In this document: in pieces, positions 56,829 to 64,000 of the stretch | How the letters are laid out: the number at the start of each line of letters is the position of its first letter | Position numbering within the stretch: the stretch's first letter is position 1 | Source: Doryteuthis pealeii | Lineage: Eukaryota > Mollusca > Cephalopoda > Myopsida > Loliginidae | Length of the DNA: 64,000 nt | NCBI GenBank assembly: GCA_023376005.1 | Contig: CM042139.1 | Span: 141,368,288 to 141,432,287, forward strand | Direction of reading: 5' to 3' | Notes under the pieces: model-generated | Seen by the model: the letters and a program-made list of their open reading frames with translations, nothing else | What the model was told of the DNA's origin: nothing | The model's database searches: none | Position numbers and translations under genes: made by a program

Positions 56829-57493
56829 TGCCATGACGTTAAAGTAAGCAGGTGTGTTCCATGGTGGAAAAGTGGAAAAGAAAAGAAATATCAATTTCAG
56901 GTTTTGAAATTCTTCTTTTTCTTTTTTTTTTTTTTTTTTGTTATTCTCTTTTGATATTGATCTTTTCTTTTCCCACATTTTCAGGTACCGTAAACAGAAG
57001 CAGGCTTGAAAACCAGTTATAATATGCATTAAATAACTTATACATCGTGGGTTCCACTTGTTATGTCATGAACTGCTTAGGCAACAGAAAACCCTCTTTG
57101 TCGTACCTGCCGATCAAATGGCACTGCGCCAGGGATTCCATGGCACACCGCCAAATCTCGGTCGATCTAATTTCACCAGTAAACTTACAACATACCCATC
57201 TCTTTTGGATTTCTTCCAGACTTGTTCTGGTCGTGTCACGTGTCTACATACGATTATACGCATGGGTCGAAACCCATACGTTACCCTTCTTCTTCATCTC
57301 GCTCTCTTGTCTCCGTTATAACCCTTCCCCTTGTATTTACTGTCAACATATATATATATATACGAATGTGTGAATCACACAAATACACACACAAACTGTA
57401 AACAGGCATTTAGATTAATACACGTATGAATAAATACACTTTATGCTTCCTAACTCGGTTTTTCCAAGGCTGATGCCCACAACAAATACAAAA
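56825..57493. other. No supported gene
   Basis: 57047-57373 holds two overlapping plus-strand frames (108 and 87 codons) in a GC-balanced stretch. Neither has a recognisable motif, and they compete for the same bases. T-rich tract at 56915-56940. Confidence 0.4.
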
Positions 57494-57680
57494 TTCTCTC
57501 TCTCTCTCTCTCTCTCTCCCTCCCCCTCGCTCCCTCTCTCACACTCTCTATCTCTCTTTCTCTCTCACACACTCTCTCTCTCTCTTCTCCCGCTCTCTCT
57601 ATCTCTCTCCCTCTCCCTCCCTTTCTATCTCCCCTTCTCTCTGTCTCTCTCCCTCTCTATTTCACTCTTTCTCTCTCTAT
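57494..57680. repeat. (CT)n microsatellite
   Basis: CT-rich run with CCCTC and CACAC interruptions, ending at TATATA before the SINE. Confidence 0.95.
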
Positions 57681-57683
57681 ATA

Positions 57684-57936
57684 TAAGTAAAGTCGTCGGG
57701 GCGGCCTAAAGTCGGTATCAGCCAGTCAGCGAGGGAGTCTATCCCCTTTTCAATAGCGCTAGACCAAGGAGATTGTTTTTAGCATCTGAGGTGGAGCGCC
57801 ACACCTTCCATCAGCTCCTTACTTTACCGCACAGATCCCTGTGCTACTCATACGCTGAGTTGGCGGGGACCGGTATCGAACTAGGAACCTTGTGGTTTCT
57901 AGCCGAACGCTCTACCGACTGAGCTAACCCGGCCCC
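57684..57936 (-). mobile_element. SINE A, best copy
   Basis: Minus strand: GGGGCCGGGTTAGCTCAGTC and GGTAGAGCGTTCGG (box A), then TAGTTCGATACCGGTCCCC (box B), so the head still resembles a tRNA. Body GTAGCACAGGGATCTGTGC and GAGGTGGAGCGCC-type words (as on the plus strand), 3' end CCGACGACTTTACTTA. It sits inside a CT microsatellite with ATATAT-like sequence on both sides. Confidence 0.8.
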
Positions 57937-57942
57937 ATATAT

Positions 57943-57946
<4 letters not shown>

Positions 57947-58000
<54 letters not shown>
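57947..58000. repeat. (CT)n microsatellite
   Basis: Continuation of the CT run on the other side of SINE A. Confidence 0.95.
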
Positions 58001-58004
<4 letters not shown>

Positions 58005-58563
58005 GTTACTCGTTGATACACATAAACCTACTTGGCAGTAATTAATGAATATAACCACTTTATTCGATTCTTTTCATTTTACGTATTATCATACATTTAG
58101 GTCTGTTTAACAGCAAGAATGCTCTAAACATTAAATGTTCTCTAAACAGAAAGGACCCACAAAGCCACTCCTTAGCACGTACATATACGTACACAAATAC
58201 AACAAATAAACATATAGATACCTACCCATATACATTAAAACACACACATACACAAACCGACAACTCCACCACCAGCATAACACTCTCAGATACAGAGACA
58301 GAAACACACACACACACACACATACACACACACACATACACACACACACATATATATATATATATAATACATATACCATATAGACATACAGACAGACAGA
58401 CAGACAGACGGAGGGATAGAGATAAAGAGACAGCCAGAGAGACAGAGGCAGAGAAGGAGGTAGAAGGATAGAGCTAAGTTTAATCTATTATGTTAGATCT
58501 GAATGTCCTCCATCATCGATACAGAGTACTCTTTATTTACAGATATAGAGAACTACATTAATT

Positions 58564-58642
<79 letters not shown>

Positions 58643-58652
58643 ATTATTAATA
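58001..58652. other. No gene; several short microsatellites
   Basis: (CA)n at 58306-58350, CAGA repeats at 58388-58410, (CA)n at 58565-58585 and (TA)n to 58642. No gene. Confidence 0.6.
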
Positions 58653-59828
58653 CTAGCAAATATATGCACCCTCCGGGTGCAAGTATTTAAGTTTTAATGT
58701 AATAAAATATATCTAAATTGGAAGGGCTAATGAAACTTAATAAGTATGCTGATAAAAGATTTGAAACTTACTCTCCCATCACTCCCGTCTCTCATGACTA
58801 TTTTTTTTTCCTAATTTAACTATTTAGTTAAGATAGGAAGTAAGAATAAAATTACAGTTATTTCTTCTTGTTAAAGGATTTCTTTTAAGATTTATGGTTT
58901 GGTTTGTTTTGTTTTGTTTTACGGCATATCAACCTCAGTGGGTCATCTAATGCCGATAAAGTTTTGAAATAAATCAATTCTTAATGGATAATACAATTTT
59001 TTAGAGGGGACTCTAACAGGTACTACCACTCCGGGTCAGAGTGGACCAGGGAGCAATGGTGATGAAGGGGTGCTCCACATTCCCCAAACCTCCAAAACTG
59101 GAACCTCACCATCAGATAGAGTTTAACGTTATTCCCAGGAGATGTAGACCCGCAGCCACCGCCTTCTAGCACCCATATGATAAAAAGGGGTTGGGGCTTT
59201 CCATAAGGGCAATAGGGTTGGGAAAATCATATAGGAGCTAGGGTTTGACGTGACCAGCCGATTGATCGGAGGGGGCCTCTCCGACCGCCCGTCTAGCCCA
59301 AGATAGGGGCAAAGTGGTGTATTGCATGTCATGAACTGCTAATCCACCTGGGCTCTATCCTTAAGGATCACGGGTCGCCACCCACGGCCAACCGGTGGCC
59401 CCATTGGGGGAGTCTAACCCCTCTGCAGAGGTGCAGTCGGTGCATTCTAACGCCCCATCGACAGGGCGGAAGATTTATTGAAGAGATTTTTGGTCATATT
59501 CATTAAAATAAAACCAAATAATTAGAAATCAATAATACCAAGCACATATTCATTAAAATCCAAATTTTAATATCAATATGCAAATTGGCCTTCCCGTTCA
59601 CATTCTACACCGCTATTTTGTTGTATATATAAATACAATTTCATGGTATTAGTATGTATATGTGGCTAACAGCATTAATAATGTAAAACAATTTTATTAA
59701 TAATTGATGTATAAATGAAAAATAAAATCCTGTAGAATGTGAGGCAAATTACTAAGGGAATTGTGACTTTAGTAGTAATATAGTTTCGGTTACAGACAGA
59801 AAAACCCACAATCTCCATTATAATAAGA
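58653..59828 (-). mobile_element. Non-autonomous Helitron, copy 2 (interrupted)
   Basis: Same ends as copy 1: TCTTATTATAATGGAG start, hairpin TGCACCC-GGA-GGGTGCA, CTAG end, host A and T on the two sides. Element D splits it at 58896-59469. Internal sequence is about 85-90% like copy 1 by eye. Confidence 0.75.
58896..59469 (-). mobile_element. Element D, full copy with 9-bp target duplication
   Basis: 574 bp flanked by AAGATTTAT at 58887-58895 and 59470-59478. Helitron copy 1 shows the same 9 bases once (51636-51644). Minus strand: GC-rich 5' module from CCGCCCTGTCGATGGGG through GGGCTAGACGGGCGGTCGG, body with CCAGTTTTGGAGGTTTGG and CTCTGACCCGGAGTGG, then GACCCACTGAGGTTGATATG and AAACC repeats. 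No tRNA-like box B was found and no protein is credible. Mobilised by target-primed reverse transcription, probably of the LINE sharing its tail. Confidence 0.8.
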
Positions 59829-59940
59829 TGACAAGCTTGAGAGAATACGGTCGATGACCTACAATATCAATATTAAGCAGAATGTGTGTTTTCAATATGT
59901 TTTGCAAGAATAACAATATTCCTTAAGTTCTCTTTTAAAA

Positions 59941-60007
59941 CAAAGAAAGAAAGAAAACAAAGAAAGAAAGAAAGAAAGAAAGGAAGGAAGGAAGGAAGGA
60001 AGGAAGA
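59941..60007. repeat. (AAAG)n/(GGAA)n microsatellite
   Basis: AAAG units passing into GGAA units. Confidence 0.95.
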
Positions 60008-60029
60008 AAAAAGAAGGGACTTGATGATG

Positions 60030-60043
60030 ATGATAATAATAAT

Positions 60044-60099
<56 letters not shown>
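60030..60099. repeat. (TAA)n microsatellite, 5' flank of LINE fragment
   Basis: TAA/AAT run ending directly at CCAGAATCTG of the LINE. Confidence 0.95.
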
Positions 60100-60566
60100 C
60101 AGAATCTGTTCTTGAGAACGAAACGCATAAAATTCTCTGGGACTTTGAAATAAAAACAGATCACCTTATCCCAGCAAGAAGACCAGACCTAGTGTTGATA
60201 AACAAAAAAGAAAGAACTTGTCAATTGGTGGATTTTGCAGTGCGAGCAGATCACAGGGTGAAGCTAACGGAAAATGAAAAAATGGACAAATATCTGGACC
60301 TTGCCAGAGAACTGAAAAAGTTATGGAATATGAAAGTGAAAGTGATACCAATTGTAGTTGGTGCACTTGGAACAGTCCCAAAAGGATTGGAAAAGGATCT
60401 AGAATGTTTGGAAATCAGAGGAAGGGTTGAAACCATTCAGAACACTGCACTGCTGCAATCTGCCAGAATACTCAGAAGAGTCCTGGAGACCTGAGGAGAC
60501 TTGCTGTCACTCAGACTCCAGTGAAAGACCATCAGCTAACACTGATGTGAAAACTCAAAAGGAGTA
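60100..60566 (+). pseudogene. 3' end of a restriction-like-endonuclease LINE, copy 2
   Basis: Shorter 5'-truncated copy of the family at 31719-32330, starting at PESVLENETHKIL. The frame is open to a stop at 60494: DFEIKTDHLIPARRPDLVLI, then LVDFAVRAD (PD...D spacing kept), DLARELKKLWNMKV, VVGALGTVPKGLEKDL and TALLQSARILRRVLET. The 3' end AACTCAAAAGGAG passes into TAAATAATAATAA. About 93% like copy 1 by eye. Confidence 0.8.
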
Positions 60567-60579
60567 AATAATAATAAAA

Positions 60580-60630
<51 letters not shown>

Positions 60631-60643
60631 TGAATTAAAACCG

Positions 60644-60681
<38 letters not shown>

Positions 60682-60690
60682 TAATAAAAA
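60567..60690. repeat. (AAT)n arrays after LINE fragment
   Basis: Three AAT/TAA runs separated by short AAATGAAT words, so the LINE end is embedded in the trinucleotide repeat. Confidence 0.95.
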
Positions 60691-61640
60691 TTTTATAAAA
60701 ATAAATGCTTATCTTGTTTCTATTTGCACCAGTGGAAGAAGAAGGTATGTTTACTTCTATTGTCAAGTTGTTAAAATTAACTAACATTTAACCTGTTGAT
60801 ATTTTTCTCTGAAATATATATTTAAGCTAATAACTATTATATTGAGTGATTTTCATAACTCGCTTCTAAACTTTCAATATATATAATATATATTTTGCAT
60901 TTAAATCTCACTGTTTATGCTGATAAGATATATATATATAGTAGATAAAGTGGCATAAATACTTATAATTATGCTTTCCTATCCAATAATAAAAGGGGTC
61001 ATGTGGACTTAAACTAAGTTAAAAACTTATAATTTATAAGGTGCTACTATCTCCTGTGCATAAGTGATTTAAGTATGCATGGATGTCAAGTACATAGATA
61101 CAATTACCATCTAATTGTAATTAATACTAACTAGGATGAACTCCCTCATTAAATAGCTTAACCATCAAAGTATCTACAATATTTGCTACTCATATAAGTT
61201 GTCTGACATCCTTACTAGTAACACTGCATGATACTTAACAGTAAAGGTATACTGGGATATTTGATGCTACTCGCATTCTATAATGTTTGACCCTCTCTTA
61301 AGTAGGTCCCAATAATAGTGGCTGCACACCATACAACAAAAGATTAAGTTTAGTATCCTGCTTACCAACATTTGCAAGTAGTGAACTTGATCAATGATCT
61401 TTTACGATCATAATGAATTGACTGATTGACATAAAATGGGTTCCCCATATGCGACGGGATTTTCCGCCTTGGAGCGTTTTGCCATCTGCAGTGTTGCTCA
61501 TCAATATTCATAGTATAGGTACTAGAGGACTTGATGGGTGACATTGTGGATGATGGAGCGCTTTGGGGAGTGGGAGGTCTGGTCGTGTGTGAGGAGCATA
61601 TTTTGTCTGCGTTAACTATACGCAATTTTATTTATTTTAT
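60691..61640. other. No recognised feature
   Basis: AT-rich; frames at 61362-61625 and 61531-61731 have no motif. The last part may be 5' UTR of the following LINE. Confidence 0.45.
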
Positions 61641-61718
61641 TTTTTTCTGGGTCAGGGGCTCAGAACTTAAACAACCTCCTGGGTCAGGTATAACCACACT
61701 ATACCACCTCATGAAAAA

Positions 61719-62288
61719 ATGTCTAAAATAAATTATATCAGCCGTGGAACGCAGACTTCGGGTCTGTGGGACGCCATGGGCAGGTGCTCCCTTGATGGCC
61801 AACATGGGGGACCCGGTCCGCATCCTGCGAATGTTGGCTCAAACTTTCATTTCAGATACTCAACACAAGATGATTCATCCCCAAGAAAAAGAATAAATGA
61901 TCAGTATACCCATGATATCAATCAGGGAGTAGATGATCAACCTTATATGCATGTAGGCTGCTGTTGTTTTTCTTGTTCTTCCAGATATTCATGGGAAAAT
62001 GGTAGCTCAGCCGATAGACGAGCCAGTGAGGTGGTAGCCGATAGACGAGCCAGTGAGGTGGTAGCCGAGAGACGACCCAGTGAGGTGGTAGCCGAGAGAC
62101 AAAGAAAAGTGTGGACTAGAGAAAATAACACACAAGTACTCCATTGTTATTTTAAAAGCAACCCAACACAGAGAGGTTATAGACAAAGAATGCTTCAGAT
62201 TTGGAATGACAACAAGAATTTCAGCACAACCAGCCAAAGACTGGCAGACCAGGCAAGAATGATCCGGAATAAAAAAATTATTCTCTGA
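61719..62288 (+). CDS. LINE ORF, N-terminal segment
   Basis: 189 codons from ATG (a six-codon upstream frame starts at 61711). Residues about 95-125 are a 9-residue tandem repeat (DRRASEVVA, three copies). Residues about 130-185 read KVWTRENNTQVLHCYF, NPTQRGYRQRMLQIW and STTSQRLADQARMI. The spacing of Trp and basic residues resembles a Myb-like DNA-binding helix bundle, as found at the N-terminus of R2-type LINEs. The frame ends because of one extra A in a run of seven (62271-62277); with six it continues into the next segment. Confidence 0.7.
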   Translation: MSKINYISRGTQTSGLWDAMGRCSLDGQHGGPGPHPANVGSNFHFRYSTQDDSSPRKRINDQYTHDINQGVDDQPYMHVGCCCFSCSSRYSWENGSSADRRASEVVADRRASEVVAERRPSEVVAERQRKVWTRENNTQVLHCYFKSNPTQRGYRQRMLQIWNDNKNFSTTSQRLADQARMIRNKKIIL

Positions 62289-62577
62289 TCTCGAGATAAT
62301 AGAAATATGTGGACAGGAAAATCAAGAAATACAAACCGAACAAGAATCAACCAAACAAAGTGAACATGCTAGCAACCAAAACCGTATACAACCTACCTTT
62401 ACAGCACAGGAACTAACACCAGAACAGAAAATGGATATAGAACTTATACAACAAATCATGAATGAGAACAAAAGTACATTACCATCCCTAAGAAACATAG
62501 AGTGGAAAAAAGTCAAGAAAGAAACGGAAAAAAATAAACAAAATATTAGCGAACATCCCAACAAACAATATCACTGA
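62272..62577 (+). CDS. LINE ORF, second segment (frame +1)
   Basis: About 100 codons, no start of its own: LFSDLEIIEICGQ, then TAQELTPEQKMDIELIQQIM and LPSLRNIEWKKVKKETEK. It is a continuation of the N-terminal segment after the first A-run. It is lost again at a second A7 run (62528-62534); the following frame reads INKILANIPTNN and LIYAGAKLVCDRI. Confidence 0.6.
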   Translation, partial: KKLFSDLEIIEICGQENQEIQTEQESTKQSEHASNQNRIQPTFTAQELTPEQKMDIELIQQIMNENKSTLPSLRNIEWKKVKKETEKNKQNISEHPNKQYH

Positions 62578-62612
62578 ACTCAACAACCTTATTTATGCAG
62601 GAGCAAAACTAG

Positions 62613-64000
62613 TCTGTGATAGAATTGACGCACCCCTTCGAAACACTAACACAAACAGAGAACCAAACAGAAACACAAAAAGCTGGATGGGAGTTCAGAT
62701 TGGAAGAACAAATAAAAAAACTACGACAACAAACAAATACGTTAAACAAAAACACAAATACACATGTAGCTAAAAAGGTTAAAAGACAACAGCAAATTAA
62801 GTTGGAAGAAGTAAAACAAAAGATATCGGCTATAGAAGGAAGACTCAAAAGATATCGAGAGAGAACTAAACAGTACAAACAAAATAGGACCTTCCAAAAC
62901 AATGAAAAGAGATTTTATGAACAAATTAATGGAGCAAAAACAAACATTAGTGAACACCCAAATGCATCAGAAGCAGAAAAGTTCTGGAGTGATATATGGA
63001 TGAGGAAAGAACATAATAAGCAGTCAAAGTGGATAAGTGATATTAAGAATGAACTGATGGAAATTGAGGAAGGACCTGTTGCCAGTGTTCATGTAATTAC
63101 GCTTAAATCAGTACTCAAGAAAGTAGCAAATTGGAAAACACCAGGCCATGATGGCATACATGGATTCTGGTTCAAAAAAATTACGACTATCCACAAAAGA
63201 ATGGCCCAGCAACTGAACAGATGCCTACAAGAAACGGAAGTACCTGAATGGATGACAAAAGGAATAACTACACTAATCCAGAAAGACCCACAAAAAGGAA
63301 ATGTCCCCAGCAATTATAGACCAATAACTTGTCTACCCATGATGTGGAAAATTCTAACTGCTGTTGTAAGAGAAGAAGTATACTTTTCACTCAATTGGCG
63401 GAAACTTCTCCCAGAAGAACAGAAAGGATGTCGCAAGGGAAAAAGAGGAGCCCACAACTTACTCTATATAGACCAATACATTCTTAAAGAAGTCAAAAAT
63501 AAACGGAAAAGTATTGCAATGGCCTGGATCGATTACAGAAAAGCCTATGACATGGTCCCACATACCTGGATTTTAGAATGCCTAGAAATGTATAAAATTT
63601 CCAACAACATTATAAACTTCATTAAAAAAGCCATGGAAAACTGGCGAGTTCAATTAAAAGCTGGAAAACAATCCCTGGCAGAAGTAAAAATCCAAAGAGG
63701 TATCTTCCAAGGAGACTCATTATCACCACTACTCTTTATTATTGCAATGATGCCGCTAAACCATATACTGAAAAAATGTACCGGGGGATACATATTTAGT
63801 AATTCACAAGAAAAGATCAACCACCTTATGTACATGGATGACATTAAAATTTTTGCAAAAAATGAAAAAGAATTGGAGAGCCTAGTACAAACTATTAGAA
63901 TATATAGCCAGGATATAGGGATGGAATTTGGAATCGAAAAATGTGCTATGCTTGTAATAAAAAGGGGTGAAAGAAAACTAATGAATGGAATACAACTACC
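62613..64000 (+). CDS. LINE reverse transcriptase, open to window edge
   Basis: At least 462 open codons, the longest frame in the window, without an internal stop; its first part before about 62681 is out of phase with the protein. From GWEFRLEEQIKKLRQQ onward it is in phase. RT blocks in order: NWKTPGHDGIHGFW (63137), NYRPITCLPMMWK (63314), AMAWIDYRKAYDMVP (motif A, catalytic Asp, 63520), RGIFQGDSLSPLLF (motif B, 63700), YMDD (motif C, 63831-63842), then GMEFGIEKCAML. All catalytic positions are intact. The C-terminal nuclease should lie beyond 64000. Confidence 0.85.

Larger units (their letters stand above)
61641..64000 (+). mobile_element. LINE with R2/R4-type features, 5' part, runs off the window
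   Basis: Covers the three coding segments listed below. Its RT is the one that, in the full-length proteins I recall, is joined to the nuclease seen at 31719 and 60100, so the window holds the 5' part and, elsewhere, two 3' ends of one family. R4/Dong-like placement is inferred from the restriction-like nuclease and the (TAA)n association. The true 5' end is not marked by a visible target duplication. Confidence 0.7.

Noticed and set aside
57047..57373. 108- and 87-codon overlapping frames
   Set aside because: They overlap in different frames, neither has a recognisable domain, and one ends in an (AT)n tract.
57839..57936. Functional tRNA gene on the minus strand
   Set aside because: It has good A and B boxes but is joined to a SINE body repeated four times in the window and does not fold into a full cloverleaf by eye.

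Overview
The window is metazoan, AT-rich and almost entirely made of repeats. I found no host protein-coding gene. A cephalopod mollusc, probably an octopus-like species, is my best guess. The reasons are several tRNA-derived SINE families, LINEs whose C-terminal zinc fingers resemble proteins I know from octopus, and dense (AT)n, (CT)n, (GA)n and (TAA)n microsatellites. This placement rests on recognition, not on a database search.

Region 1 (1-28593) holds three head-to-tail copies of a roughly 10-kb segment: A about 1430-10880, B about 10881-21190, and C about 21191-28593 (truncated). An inverted copy of the first 1.4 kb of the segment (1-1420) lies back to back with A. Each unit carries a small DNA transposon, two tRNA-like SINE heads, two palindromic MITEs, a minus-strand LINE (APE endonuclease, reverse transcriptase, C-terminal zinc fingers) and many microsatellites. 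A and B also carry a SINE block and a third palindrome. The copies differ mainly by one-base indels, and unit B contains an island of unalignable GC-rich sequence. I therefore read this part as a poorly polished long-read assembly of a real or artefactual tandem array. Unit B has a different 2.5-kb segment (16885-19380) that rejoins the consensus near an (AT)n tract.

Region 2 (28594-61640) is cleaner sequence, a mosaic of nested transposable elements. It holds four copies of a tRNA-derived SINE ('A'), many copies of a second ('B') and one of a third ('C'). Element 'D' ends in a tail shared with SINE C and with a LINE fragment. Also present are a decayed Tc1/mariner transposon, a hAT MITE inserted in a SINE, and two non-autonomous Helitrons, one of them interrupted by element D with a 9-bp target duplication. 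A Penelope-like GIY-YIG fragment and two 3' ends of a restriction-like-endonuclease LINE embedded in (TAA)n complete the list.

The most interesting finding is three copies of a SINE-like or retrozyme-like repeat (29826-30545 in tandem, and 52320-52590). Each carries a complete 46-nt hammerhead ribozyme on the minus strand: all core nucleotides, three stems, and compensatory stem I changes between copies. A second, more degenerate hammerhead-like fold lies in an inverted-repeat, Penelope-terminus-like element at 47727-48035.

Region 3 (61640-64000) is the 5' part of a LINE of the same family as the (TAA)n-embedded fragments. It has an intact reverse-transcriptase catalytic core and runs off the window edge. 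Three frame changes each coincide with one extra A in an A-run, so the copy is otherwise open for about 760 codons.
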